Shown piece by piece: positions 1-8,182 of a DNA stretch of 37,350 nucleotides. Origin of the DNA: Verrucomicrobiales bacterium (GTDB taxonomy: Bacteria > Verrucomicrobiota > Verrucomicrobiia > Verrucomicrobiales > DEV007); contig JARGNI010000035.1 in assembly GCA_029213195.1 (NCBI GenBank), forward strand, positions 21,738 through 59,087, given 5' to 3'. Position numbers and translations under genes: made by a program. The first letter of the stretch is position 1. The number at the start of each line of letters is the position of its first letter. Under the pieces are notes generated by a model. The model ran no database searches and was not told the origin of the DNA. It saw only the letters and a program-made list of their open reading frames with translations.

Positions 1-67
1 CGAAACCTGAGGCGAAACCTGAGGCGAAACCTGAGGCGAAACCTGAGGCGAAACCTGAGGCGAAACC
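1..67 (+). repeat. 12-bp tandem repeat (five full copies)
   Basis: The unit GAAACCTGAGGC is repeated exactly five times from 2 to 61 and begins again to 67. It encodes Lys-Pro-Glu-Ala in the partial gene. The copies are identical even at third positions, which suggests recent expansion by slippage. Confidence 0.95.
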
Positions 68-143
68 GGCGCCTGCAGCGCCTGCAGCGCCTGCGAAAGA
101 GAAGCCCGCGAAAGCGGCCGCCCCCAATAAACCCAAAGCCTGA
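1..143 (+). CDS. 3' end of an unidentified gene with Lys/Pro/Ala/Glu-rich tail (partial)
   Basis: The frame starting at base 3 is open from the window edge to TGA at 141-143 and gives the last 46 residues of a protein. They are five copies of the tetrapeptide Lys-Pro-Glu-Ala, then Ala-Pro-Ala repeats and a basic Ala/Lys/Pro tail. Such tails are disordered and occur as C-terminal extensions of many unrelated proteins, including ribosomal and nucleic-acid-binding ones. The folded part lies outside the window, so no function can be assigned. The frame is supported by the 12-base and 9-base repeats both keeping phase in it. Confidence 0.75.
   Translation, partial: KPEAKPEAKPEAKPEAKPEAKPAPAAPAAPAKEKPAKAAAPNKPKA
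69..95 (+). repeat. 9-bp tandem repeat (three copies)
   Basis: GCGCCTGCA occurs three times in a row, the last copy with one changed final base. It keeps the reading frame and encodes alternating Ala/Pro residues directly after the 12-bp repeat. Confidence 0.85.
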
Positions 144-150
144 TCGCTTT

Positions 151-162
151 TTCGCTAGCGAA
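151..162. other. 12-bp perfect palindrome after the stop codon
   Basis: TTCGCTAGCGAA lies seven bases after the TGA of the partial gene, in the 98-base gap before the next gene. No T-tract follows, so it is only a weak terminator or operator candidate. Nothing else is evident in this gap. Confidence 0.3.
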
Positions 163-241
163 GTCTGGCGCAAAGCAGTAGGACGACGTTTTTTCAACGA
201 TTTCCTGCTTCTCCGTGTCGTAACCCCGCGTGGTCCCACCC

Positions 242-904
242 ATGAAATTTCCTCGCCATCATTTCCTCTACTTCCTCACACCCTGTGCCTTCGCCCTGAC
301 GGGCTGCGGGGACTCCGGTCCTTCGGGCTCGGAGATCGTTGTTCGCGAGATTCCCAAGGCTCATCGCGAGTTCAAGCTTGTTGACACGAGCCGAGAGCGA
401 TTTCGCTACCAGACTCGCGAACAGGCCTCAGCCCAGAACGAAGCTGCACAACTTGGAGGCGGTCCCCAACTGGTCTGGGATGTCCCCGAGGGATGGGAGG
501 AAAAGCCTGCCGCGATGATGCGTGATATCAACCTGGGCTTTGGTCCCAACGGCGAAGGCGAATGTTACGTCGCTCGCCTCCCCGGTGCTGGCGGAGGTCT
601 CGCTGCCAACGTCAATCGCTGGCGGGGACAGATGGGTGCTCCTGCATTGACGCCGGAAGAGGTTGATGCCCTGCCTAAGAAGCCTCTCTTCGGCCAACCC
701 GCGACATTCGTTTCAGTCGAGGGAAATTTCTCACCCGGAATGGGATCCCAGGAAACGAAGGAAAACTATCGCCTCCTCGGCCTGATCCTCTCCAGTGATG
801 CCGGCGCCGTCTTTGTAAAGATGACCGGGCCTCGCGAACTCGTCGATGCAAACGCCGAAAAATTCGACCAGTTTACGTCCTCGATCGACGTATCAATGAA
901 CTGA
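242..904 (+). CDS. lipoprotein of unknown function in a cytochrome c maturation cluster
   Basis: This is a 220-residue predicted lipoprotein. The signal peptide runs to a lipobox Leu-Thr-Gly-Cys with the acylated Cys at 22. The mature part has a Trp-containing segment near residue 75 (VWDVPEGW), then a Gly-rich stretch and an Asn-Arg-Trp-Arg-Gly-Gln motif near 125. I do not recognise a named domain, although similar proteins with a Pro-x-Gly-Trp segment and an 'NRWRGQ' motif are, as I recall, found in Planctomycetota and Verrucomicrobiota. ATG at 242 is preferred over GTG at 230 because it directly starts the signal peptide. It lies 24 bases upstream of resB, so a role in haem delivery or cytochrome maturation at the membrane is possible but is inferred from position only. 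Confidence 0.75.
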   Translation: MKFPRHHFLYFLTPCAFALTGCGDSGPSGSEIVVREIPKAHREFKLVDTSRERFRYQTREQASAQNEAAQLGGGPQLVWDVPEGWEEKPAAMMRDINLGFGPNGEGECYVARLPGAGGGLAANVNRWRGQMGAPALTPEEVDALPKKPLFGQPATFVSVEGNFSPGMGSQETKENYRLLGLILSSDAGAVFVKMTGPRELVDANAEKFDQFTSSIDVSMN

Positions 905-928
905 TCGGAAACGTAAATTCTTCTCCCC

Positions 929-2170
929 ATGGCCGATTCAACTCCCGAACAGTCCTCCCCCAGCTTTGGAAAGCTGCTTTTCAAGTTTTTCACCTCGTTC
1001 AAACTCGCCACGATCGTCCTCGTGCTGATGACGATCGTCACCCTTTTCGGGACGCTCGCGCAGGTGGAAGACGGTCTCCATTCGGCCAAGGTTCAATACT
1101 TTCACTCCTGGTTCATCGCCGACTCGATGGGAGGACTTCCCATCCTGCTCCCCGGAGGACTTCTTCTCATGCTGATCCTCTTCGTCAACATGACGCTGGG
1201 AGCGCTCATCAAGGTCAAGAAGCGCTGGAAGGGGGCCGGACTCCTCATCTCTCACTTCGGGATGTTGATGCTCCTCGCCGGAGGTTTCGTCACCTGGGCA
1301 TTCTCGACAGACGGCTACATGGCGATGTATCCCGGTATGTCTTCGAACCGGGTCGAAAGTTATCGAAACTGGCAACTCGAAGTCATGCCCCTGACTGAGG
1401 ATGGGAAAGGCGAGAAAGCCTGGATCCTCCCCTCGGACGAGCTTCAGAGCATCAAGAGCAACGAAAGCCGATCCTACGAATCGCCGGAACTCCCCTTCAC
1501 GATTGTGGTCAATGGCTTTACCAAGAACGCTACGCCGATCCCGGTCTCCGCCCCCATTGCAGCCAATGCACCTGGAAAAGAGATCGACGGATTCAAGCTT
1601 TCGCCCCAGAAACCCTCCAAGGAAGCCGAGCAGAACCTACCCGGAGCCTACGTGGAATTCCGCCCCGAGGGCGGTGGAGACCCAGTCGAAGCGATTCTCT
1701 GGGCCGGCTCTTTCCGATTTGACCCTCGAGAGAATCCAATGCCTTTCACCTTCGAAGTAGACGGAAAGAAATACGGAGCTCTCCTCGCGAAGAAGTCGTG
1801 GACCGTTCCTTTCGAAGTCCAACTCGACGAATTCATTTTCGAACGCCACCCGGGCATTGCGACGGCGCGAAACTACGAAAGCCGCGTGACCCGTTTCGAA
1901 GAAGGCCAGCCGGAAAAGGCTCTCGAGATCAAGATGAATGAGCCAATGCGCTACATGGGCTACACCTTCTTCCAGGAGTCCTTCGGCCCCTCCGGATCGC
2001 AGCCCGGAGATGAAATGTTCTCCCAGTTCGCTGTCGCCAACAATCCGGCCGACCAGTGGCCGCTCTACGCCCTCATCGTGACCGGAGTCGGCCTTGGCGT
2101 GCATTTCACGATCATGCTGATTTCGTTCACCACCCGCTCACGGAAAAAAGCTCCCGCCCCCACCTCATGA
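929..2170 (+). CDS. resB: cytochrome c biogenesis protein ResB (Ccs1/CcsB)
   Basis: At 413 residues this matches ResB, the partner of CcsA in system II cytochrome c maturation, which moves haem across the membrane and keeps apocytochrome thiols reduced for ligation. Three hydrophobic segments lie at about 27-47, 72-95 and 103-125, a large periplasmic domain follows, and a last helix is at about 380-402. This is the ResB topology. The segment Ser-His-Phe-Gly-Met in helix 3 is a conserved His-containing region of the family. The stop overlaps the ccsA start (ATGA), which implies translational coupling. The product should work with the CcsA homologue next door and supply the CxxCH cytochrome at 7376-8071. 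Confidence 0.92.
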   Translation: MADSTPEQSSPSFGKLLFKFFTSFKLATIVLVLMTIVTLFGTLAQVEDGLHSAKVQYFHSWFIADSMGGLPILLPGGLLLMLILFVNMTLGALIKVKKRWKGAGLLISHFGMLMLLAGGFVTWAFSTDGYMAMYPGMSSNRVESYRNWQLEVMPLTEDGKGEKAWILPSDELQSIKSNESRSYESPELPFTIVVNGFTKNATPIPVSAPIAANAPGKEIDGFKLSPQKPSKEAEQNLPGAYVEFRPEGGGDPVEAILWAGSFRFDPRENPMPFTFEVDGKKYGALLAKKSWTVPFEVQLDEFIFERHPGIATARNYESRVTRFEEGQPEKALEIKMNEPMRYMGYTFFQESFGPSGSQPGDEMFSQFAVANNPADQWPLYALIVTGVGLGVHFTIMLISFTTRSRKKAPAPTS

Positions 2171-4203
2171 AGCTACGACTCCTTCTCCTCCCTCTTATCG
2201 CTCTTCTTTCCAGCGGAGCGGCTCATGCCCGCGAGTTGCCGAAGACGATCCTCCCCTCTTATGAGCCATGGGATGCTGAAGTCGTTTCGACTTTTGAAAA
2301 CCTGCTGATCCAGGATGGCGGCCGGGTCAAGCCACTCTATACCTTTGCCCGCTTCACCTTGCTGCAGTTCAGCGGGAAAACGACGGCCAGCTTCCAGACG
2401 GCTGATGGCGTCGATCACAAGCTCCACTACTCGGAGTGGCTGCTGAACGTTCTCTTCCAGGGAAAAGTCGCCAAGGATCTCCCCGTTTTTGTCGTCGACG
2501 ATTCTGCCGCCGTTGTCCAAATCGGAGTTTCGCCCAAGAAGAAGCGGGATCGCTACTCCTACAACGAGATCGTGACCGGTCGCGCCAAGCTCGCGGAACT
2601 CAGCGCCCAATATGCCGAGAAGCAACGTCAGTACGAGCAGAGCGAAAAGGACCCTCAGTACGAGCTGGATCGCATCGAGGGCATGATCCTCACCCTGGGA
2701 CGAAACATCAGCTCGTTCGAGTATCTCATCGGCCAGTTTGGCTTTGCCCGCAAAGGCGATGTCCTCGTCAACGAGAACATTCTCCCCGAGGAGTTGAAGC
2801 AGCTGGCTCGCAATCTCAATGTCGTCGAGATGCTGGACCGCATGCCGGAAATGACAGTCGAGCAGCTCGTCCAGACCATCCGCCAACAGCCCGGTGCCTC
2901 GGAAGACGAGCGGATGTTCTCCGGCGCCCTCCGACTCTTCTTCTTCCACGCCAACTCAGCTCGGGGAGTCAACCTCTTCCCACCACAGGACAAGGACAAC
3001 GAGGTCTGGCTCTCAGCCGGTGATGTCCTGCTGAAAGGCCTCGAGTCGAAAGAAGATCGCCCCTGGGCCACCGAGCAGCTCTCGGATCTCCAAGCGCTGG
3101 TCGATGCTCGGAACGAGAGCCCCGAGGCGTTTTCTCGAGAACTCGCGTCGTTCGCGGAGAAGCAGCACTCCATCTCGGATCCCCGTGGGGAAGGCGTCTA
3201 CTCGGACCTCGAGGTCCAACTCTACCGTGGAAAATATTTCAGCAACTCGCTCCTCGTCTTCATCGTGGCCTTTGTCGTCATGGCTTTCAGCTGGTTGGCC
3301 CCGGGAAGCAAGGTCGGAAAGATCCTCATCATCGCCGCCGCCGTCCTCGCCCTGGTGGGGCTTGCCCTGAACATCTACGGAATCACCCTGCGGAGTATCA
3401 TTCGCCAGCGTCCTCCGATCACAAACCTCTACGACACGGTCCTGTTCATCACCGCGAGCGCGGTATTCCTCGGACTCTTCATCGAGTTGTTCACACGGAT
3501 CGGGATCGGCACCCTCGTCGCAATCGTTTCCGGTGTCCTCGGGATGTTTCTCTCGATGAAGTATGAGGCCAAGGAAGCGACCGATACGATCACCCAGCTC
3601 GTCGCCGTGCTCGATACGAACTTCTGGCTCGCGACTCACGTAACGATCATCAACATCGGCTACGCCGCCGGCCTCGTCGCCGCCATTATCGGAGTTCTCT
3701 ATCTCGCGATCCGGTTCATCCTCACCATGTTTGGAAAAGAGGCCAAGGACTTCTACCGAGTCCTCACGAGAATGAGCTACGGAGTCATCTGCTTCTGTCT
3801 TTTCTTTTCCCTGGTCGGAACCGTGCTGGGAGGCATCTGGGCCAACTACAGTTGGGGTCGATTCTGGGGCTGGGACCCGAAGGAAAATGGCGCGCTCATG
3901 ATCTGTCTCTGGACTCTTGTGATCCTGCATGGTCGAATGGCGGGATGGATTCGAGAAATCGGAGTCCACATGAACGCGATCATTCTTGCGATCATCACGA
4001 CCTTCAGCTGGTGGGGAGTTAACAATCTCGGTGTTGGTCTGCACAGCTACGGTTTTACCGAAGGTGTCTGGGGAGCCCTCTACAGCTCCTGGGCGATCCT
4101 CGGGATTTTCATGCTCATGGGAGTTTTCCTCTGGTTCGAGGAACGCGGGAAGAAAGCAGCGCGAAAAGACAGCCAAAAAATTTCCAAGAAAGCGGTGGCT
4201 TAG
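2167..4203 (+). CDS. ccsA: cytochrome c biogenesis protein CcsA/ResC with large periplasmic N-terminal domain
   Basis: This 678-residue haem-handling protein is the second half of the system II synthase. The tryptophan-rich haem-binding motif WGRFWGWDPKE sits at about residue 563, flanked by conserved histidines in helices (Ala-Thr-His-Val and Gly-Leu-His-Ser-Tyr). About eight membrane helices fill the part after residue 360. The first 25 residues resemble a signal peptide, and residues 30-360 form a soluble, probably periplasmic, region that makes the protein about twice the usual CcsA length. Long forms of this kind are known in some lineages. The start at 2167 overlaps the resB stop, and a longer open frame from 2056 would only add out-of-place residues. 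Confidence 0.92.
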   Translation: MKLRLLLLPLIALLSSGAAHARELPKTILPSYEPWDAEVVSTFENLLIQDGGRVKPLYTFARFTLLQFSGKTTASFQTADGVDHKLHYSEWLLNVLFQGKVAKDLPVFVVDDSAAVVQIGVSPKKKRDRYSYNEIVTGRAKLAELSAQYAEKQRQYEQSEKDPQYELDRIEGMILTLGRNISSFEYLIGQFGFARKGDVLVNENILPEELKQLARNLNVVEMLDRMPEMTVEQLVQTIRQQPGASEDERMFSGALRLFFFHANSARGVNLFPPQDKDNEVWLSAGDVLLKGLESKEDRPWATEQLSDLQALVDARNESPEAFSRELASFAEKQHSISDPRGEGVYSDLEVQLYRGKYFSNSLLVFIVAFVVMAFSWLAPGSKVGKILIIAAAVLALVGLALNIYGITLRSIIRQRPPITNLYDTVLFITASAVFLGLFIELFTRIGIGTLVAIVSGVLGMFLSMKYEAKEATDTITQLVAVLDTNFWLATHVTIINIGYAAGLVAAIIGVLYLAIRFILTMFGKEAKDFYRVLTRMSYGVICFCLFFSLVGTVLGGIWANYSWGRFWGWDPKENGALMICLWTLVILHGRMAGWIREIGVHMNAIILAIITTFSWWGVNNLGVGLHSYGFTEGVWGALYSSWAILGIFMLMGVFLWFEERGKKAARKDSQKISKKAVA

Positions 4204-4296
4204 CCCACCAGTTTCTCCCTCGCGAGATCGCAATTTCTCCAGCGTTTTCGTTGATCTTCGGATTGGAAAACTGAAAAAAACTGTCTAGGTTCAGCC

Positions 4297-4380
4297 ATGG
4301 CTATTTTCCTCGGTATCATCATCGCTGTCGTGTTCCTTCTTGCGGGGGCTCTTGCTTTCGGATATCTCGTCAAGGGATAG
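4297..4380 (+). CDS. 27-residue single-span membrane peptide
   Basis: The short frame encodes a nearly pure transmembrane helix: Met-Ala-Ile-Phe start, a run of Ile/Val/Leu/Ala/Gly, then Gly-Tyr-Leu-Val-Lys-Gly at the C-terminus. It lies 93 bases after ccsA and 60 before the next gene, on the same strand. A possible promoter (TTGGAA at 4265, TAGGTT at 4285) sits just upstream. Its size and composition resemble accessory peptides of respiratory complexes such as CydX or CcoQ-like subunits, but no family can be named. It could also be a chance frame; the clean hydrophobic composition and lysine-ended helix argue for a real peptide. Confidence 0.45.
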   Translation: MAIFLGIIIAVVFLLAGALAFGYLVKG

Positions 4381-4440
4381 AAGGATCTCCGTCTTCTTTC
4401 CCGGGGTTGTCTCCATGGCAGCCAGGGGTTCCTTCTGCAA

Positions 4441-5514
4441 ATGAACCGGCTTCGAATCCCCAACGTGATCGGTGCGGTCATCACCGCAATCCTCGCCGGA
4501 TTCTCCGCGCTGTTTTTCGTCGCTTGGATCATCACCTCGGAGCCGGAAGAATCGGAGAACGCCGCCTTGGAGTCGGCTGGAAAAAACCCCGCCGAAACTC
4601 AGGACGCGGAGCAGCAGTCTACGAGGGACGAATTGGAAAAGACACTCGCGGAATTATCCACTTCGAAAGAACGAGCTGAAAAGGCTCTAGCGATAGAGTC
4701 CGAACGTCGCGCGCAACTTGAGGAAGCAAAGGCCAAGCAGGATCAACTCATCCAGCTACTTCAATCGGAGAAAGCTTCTGCCGAGGCGTCGCAGGAAAAC
4801 GCCACCAAATCTCCGGAGCCCGATACCCTTGCTGCAGGAGATCTCGACAAGCTGAAGAAGCAAAACGAGGAACTCAGAGCTGCCCTTGGAAAGGGCAAAA
4901 AAGAGATCGCGGATCGAAAGAAACAGCTTGCAGAGGCCCAGGCCAAGTGTGCCGAAGAGAAGAAAGCCTTGCAGCAACAGTTGCGAGACTTGCGCCGGAA
5001 TCTCGATGGTGCCGTCTATGGGGAGCAGCTCAAACCGGCCGCGGAATTCCCTCCTCTCGACCTTCCTTTTCTGGTCAACAATCCGCTCGATCTCAAGGCT
5101 CCGGTGAGACCACTTTTCATCCGGTTGAGAGAATTTCAGGGAAAGCCTGATGCGCTCGAAAAACTGTATTCCGAGCTCAAGGAGCAAGGCATTCACTCGG
5201 CGCGTCACAAGGTTCCCTTCGGAGTCGGATCCGATCAGGCCAGCGACGAAGAGACAGCCAAGATCAAGGAAATGCTGAAGTCGGCCTCATCCAAGTCTCG
5301 TTTCCTTGTGGTCGGATACGCTTCGGCCGACGGTTCGGAAAAAGACAACTTCGAGCTCTCTTCGCGACGCGCCTCCAACATCGCCGAGCTCATTGGTTCG
5401 GAAATCAAGAACTCGGAGGAAGCAGTCCAGGCAGTTTACTTTGGCCAGACCGATCGGTTCAGTGCCGCCGAAATGGCACCGAACCGGATCGTCGAAATCT
5501 GGGAAGTCCGGTAA
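4441..5514 (+). CDS. membrane-anchored coiled-coil protein with OmpA-like C-terminal domain
   Basis: The 357-residue protein has an N-terminal membrane helix (about 9-32), a long Glu/Lys/Gln-rich coiled coil (about 60-195), a short linker and a C-terminal domain of about 110 residues. The C-terminal part contains Gly-Tyr-Ala-Ser-Ala-Asp-Gly followed by Asn-x-Glu-Leu-Ser-x-Arg-Arg-Ala and ends with Asn-Arg-Ile-Val-Glu-Ile, the pattern of OmpA/MotB peptidoglycan-binding domains. The likely role is linking the inner membrane to peptidoglycan across the periplasm. The match is diverged, so peptidoglycan binding is probable rather than certain. It is the last gene of the cluster beginning with the lipoprotein gene at 242; whether it shares their transcript is unknown. 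Confidence 0.8.
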   Translation: MNRLRIPNVIGAVITAILAGFSALFFVAWIITSEPEESENAALESAGKNPAETQDAEQQSTRDELEKTLAELSTSKERAEKALAIESERRAQLEEAKAKQDQLIQLLQSEKASAEASQENATKSPEPDTLAAGDLDKLKKQNEELRAALGKGKKEIADRKKQLAEAQAKCAEEKKALQQQLRDLRRNLDGAVYGEQLKPAAEFPPLDLPFLVNNPLDLKAPVRPLFIRLREFQGKPDALEKLYSELKEQGIHSARHKVPFGVGSDQASDEETAKIKEMLKSASSKSRFLVVGYASADGSEKDNFELSSRRASNIAELIGSEIKNSEEAVQAVYFGQTDRFSAAEMAPNRIVEIWEVR

Positions 5515-5632
5515 CGTTTGTTTTCGAAGCGCCCGTTTTGGAAATGAAGGGAGCTAGATCAAGCCTGCTGTTTCGAAATCGTTGATCGCGAACTTCCTTG
5601 TTCCCCCCTAGCTTCCCCGAGAATCCGTTCCG

Positions 5633-7039
5633 ATGAGTACACGAAAAACCAAGATTATTTCCACCCTCGGTCCAGCGACCCAGTCGCCGGAGAAAGTTCG
5701 CGAACTGATCGAAGCCGGCGCCAATGTGTTCCGCTTGAACATGAGCCATGCCGCCCATGACTGGACCCGAGAGATCGTCGCGACCATTCGGGAACAGATG
5801 GAAGTGACCGGAAAATACGTCGCGATCCTGGTCGACCTGCAAGGCCCCTCGATTCGAACCGGCGACGTCGAGGGCAAATTGGATCTTCACAAGGGAGACC
5901 AGGTGGAGTTTCGAAACACCTCCCTGGAGCCCTCCTGCGAAATTTCGGTGACCACCAACTACGATGGGCTCCACGAAGACATCTCCGTCGGCGATGTCAT
6001 GCTGGTCGACAATGGCGAGATTCATTTCCGAGTCGACCGCATCGACACCGGAAGGGTTCTCTGCGAAGTTCTCACCGATGGGCTGATGGGATCCCGCCGT
6101 CATATCAATCTCCCCGGGATCCGGGTCAACCTCCCCGCCCTGACCAAGAAAGACCTGCTCGATCTGCATCTCGCCGCCGAACTCGATGTCGATTACGTCG
6201 CGATCAGCTTTGTCAGAGATGCCGGTCACATCCGCTATCTTCGCGAGAAACTTGCCGAAGAAGACTGCGATGCTCGTATCGTAGCCAAGATCGAAGACCA
6301 GGAAGCGGTCCGAAACCTCACTGAAATCGTCGTCGAATCCGACGCGGTCATGGTGGCTCGCGGCGACCTTGGGATTGAGGTCCACATCGAAGAACTCCCC
6401 GTGATCCAGCGTTCCATTCTCAAGGAAGCCGCTCGTGTTGGGAGAAAGGTGATCGTCGCCACTCACATGCTCGAGTCCATGGTCGAGAATCCAGTCCCGA
6501 CGCGGGCCGAAGTCACCGACGTCGCCAACGCGATTTTCGAACAGGCCGATGCCGTCATGCTCAGTGGAGAAACCTCGGTCGGCGAATATCCAGTCAAGTG
6601 TGTCGAAGTGCTCGACCGGATCGCGAAGCGAATGGAGCGGGAGCCCGCCGCCAGATTCTGCGAAGAGATCGATTTGCGGACGGAAAAGCAGTTTACGGTG
6701 AAATCGGCTGTCGTCCTCGCCGACTCTCTCGATGACTCCCACCTCATCATCTTTACGGCTCGTGGCGTTCTCGCCAACTATGCAGCCCACCAGAGACCGA
6801 TCTCTGCCACCATCCACGCCTTCACTCCCGACCCGGCGGTGGCGCGAGCGCTCCAACTAAATCGTGGAGTTTTTGCCTACTCCATGGAGTTTTCCAAGAA
6901 TCCCGACGAAAGCATTCGGGAAGCGATCGACCTTCTCAAAGAAAAGGGCGGAATCGAAACCGGGGATCCCGTCGTCATTCTCAGTGACGTTCTCAACCAG
7001 GACTTCGACACGGAAGCCATTCTCCTGCGTAAAGCTTGA
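5633..7039 (+). CDS. pyk: pyruvate kinase
   Basis: The 468-residue protein catalyses the last step of glycolysis, phosphoenolpyruvate plus ADP to pyruvate plus ATP, in the cytoplasm. The N-terminal Lys-Ile-Ile-Ser-Thr-Leu-Gly-Pro, the Arg-Leu-Asn-Met-Ser-His segment and the active-site signature with catalytic Lys (VAKIEDQEAV, about residue 219) are all intact. MVARGDLGIE, the metal and substrate loop, follows. The length is typical of a bacterial enzyme with a full C-terminal domain. No Shine-Dalgarno is apparent before the ATG. The 118-base gap upstream shows no convincing promoter. Confidence 0.97.
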   Translation: MSTRKTKIISTLGPATQSPEKVRELIEAGANVFRLNMSHAAHDWTREIVATIREQMEVTGKYVAILVDLQGPSIRTGDVEGKLDLHKGDQVEFRNTSLEPSCEISVTTNYDGLHEDISVGDVMLVDNGEIHFRVDRIDTGRVLCEVLTDGLMGSRRHINLPGIRVNLPALTKKDLLDLHLAAELDVDYVAISFVRDAGHIRYLREKLAEEDCDARIVAKIEDQEAVRNLTEIVVESDAVMVARGDLGIEVHIEELPVIQRSILKEAARVGRKVIVATHMLESMVENPVPTRAEVTDVANAIFEQADAVMLSGETSVGEYPVKCVEVLDRIAKRMEREPAARFCEEIDLRTEKQFTVKSAVVLADSLDDSHLIIFTARGVLANYAAHQRPISATIHAFTPDPAVARALQLNRGVFAYSMEFSKNPDESIREAIDLLKEKGGIETGDPVVILSDVLNQDFDTEAILLRKA

Positions 7040-7064
7040 GCCTCCCTACCCCTGCGGGGAAACG

Positions 7065-7271
7065 ATGAACCTTTCGCATTTCGAGACCCTGGATCCCCAG
7101 CTGCTTCCGGGCCTGTTGAATACGGCATTGAGAAACGATTGCGAAGACCTCCATGACCTTCTTCGCACCCATGATCTCGACGAAGAAAAGCTGACCCGGC
7201 GAATGGAGGAACTGGGGTATCGCTATTGCAGAGACACCCACCAGTTTCGTCCCATTCCCTACTCGGAATAA
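7065..7271 (+). CDS. DUF4250 domain protein
   Basis: This 68-residue acidic protein matches the DUF4250 pattern: Leu-Pro-x-Leu-Leu-Asn-x-x-Leu-Arg near the start, an Asp-Leu-His-Asp-Leu segment, then Leu-Gly-Tyr-Arg-Tyr and His-Gln-Phe near the end. The family has no established function. It begins 25 bases after pyk with a GGGGA sequence four bases before the ATG, so it is probably co-transcribed with pyk and ends at the strong terminator at 7320-7348. Confidence 0.8.
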   Translation: MNLSHFETLDPQLLPGLLNTALRNDCEDLHDLLRTHDLDEEKLTRRMEELGYRYCRDTHQFRPIPYSE

Positions 7272-7319
7272 GAACCCGAATCCGATGACGGGCAGACGTC
7301 GCTCTTTCTCTCGGGCGAC

Positions 7320-7348
7320 AAAAAAGGAACCAGCGATGGTTCCCTTTT
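7320..7348. terminator. bidirectional rho-independent terminator
   Basis: GGAACCA (7326-7332) pairs with TGGTTCC (7337-7343) around the loop GCGA. TTTT follows on the plus strand and six A's precede it, giving a T-tract on the minus strand. It serves the pyk-DUF4250 transcript and the convergent cytochrome c gene. Confidence 0.8.
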
Positions 7349-7375
7349 CGAAGATGAAATGGAGCTTTCTTCCGA

Positions 7376-8071
7376 CTACTTGTGAGCGTCGACGATCTCC
7401 TTGATCTTGGCACGGCTCACTCCAGCCGGGGCCTCGACGTCGGCGAACTTCGCCCGAGCAGCCGCCGCCTGCTCCTTGGTGATCGCGGGAGCGCTGTTGC
7501 CCCAGGAGTTCCGAGTGTAGGTCAACACGGCTGCTAGTTTCTCGTCATCGAGCGCAGCACCGAGCGAGGCCATCATTCCCATGAAGTCCATGTTCTCCTT
7601 GGCAATGCCCTTGAGAATGATGAGAAGAGCTTGATCAGGATCTCCAAGAAGGAGTTCCGATCCCGTCAGGCTTGGTGCCATGAGCATCGGACCTGCCTTG
7701 AGCCCCTGGCCATCCGGTCCGTGGCATGCGGCACAGGTCATGTAAGACGCTTTCCCGAGTTCCATGACAGCAGGATCGATCCCTCCTGCGGCCGGAGCGG
7801 CAGCAGCGGTTTCCGCCGCGGCTCCACCTTCTGCAGGAGCAGTGGCTTCGGTCGGAGCCGGATCTGTTTCCGTAGTGGCGGCTACCGTCGCCGGGGCTGC
7901 CGGGGGAGCCGTTTCTTCCGGCTTCTCCGCCACCTCGACACCCGTCCCGCCGAGGAAGGCGGCACCGACGATGCCGAGCATCACGATGAGGGCTGCCGGA
8001 ACAAGAAAAATGAAAATGGTTCCGATGGCTGAAAGGATCGGGTTCTTTGAGTCTTGATTTTCGTCGCTCAT
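7376..8071 (-). CDS. membrane-anchored class I cytochrome c
   Basis: The 231-residue protein has one N-terminal helix (about 13-41), an Ala/Pro/Thr/Glu-rich flexible linker (about 45-98) and a cytochrome c domain. The haem motif is CAACH (Cys113, Cys116, His117). Met164, Met166 or Met167 are candidates for the axial methionine, and the segment TYTRNSWGN is typical of the last helix of small electron-transfer cytochromes. It probably carries electrons between a quinol-oxidising complex and a terminal oxidase on the periplasmic face. Its maturation would use the ResB/CcsA pair encoded at 929-4203. A promoter and an overlapping inverted repeat lie upstream. Confidence 0.93.
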   Translation of the reverse strand: MSDENQDSKNPILSAIGTIFIFLVPAALIVMLGIVGAAFLGGTGVEVAEKPEETAPPAAPATVAATTETDPAPTEATAPAEGGAAAETAAAAPAAGGIDPAVMELGKASYMTCAACHGPDGQGLKAGPMLMAPSLTGSELLLGDPDQALLIILKGIAKENMDFMGMMASLGAALDDEKLAAVLTYTRNSWGNSAPAITKEQAAAARAKFADVEAPAGVSRAKIKEIVDAHK

Positions 8072-8096
8072 AGTGGCGTGAAGGAAGCGTTTTTCT

Positions 8097-8126
8097 GCGG
8101 GAAGTCAATTGTTTGCTGCTTCCCGC
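8097..8126. promoter_or_regulatory. perfect 8-bp inverted repeat in the divergent cytochrome c/GNAT region
   Basis: GCGGGAAG (8097-8104) and CTTCCCGC (8119-8126) are separated by 14 bases. The repeat covers the predicted -10 element and most of the spacer of the cytochrome c promoter, so it could be an operator. A hairpin in a transcript is the alternative. Confidence 0.5.
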
Positions 8127-8136
8127 TATGATTCAA
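8108..8136 (-). promoter_or_regulatory. predicted sigma-70-type promoter of the cytochrome c gene
   Basis: Read on the minus strand, TTGAAT (plus 8131-8136) and AACAAT (plus 8108-8113) are separated by exactly 17 bases. Each matches four of six consensus positions. The start codon is about 37 bases downstream of the -10 element. Confidence 0.45.
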
Positions 8137-8182
8137 TTACGCTCCGATTTCTTCACGAGATACGCCTTTGAAAGGGATTCCC

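Noticed and set aside
1-67. CRISPR-like array at the left edge
   Set aside because: The repeat is 12 bases, without spacers, and codes for a protein tail in frame.
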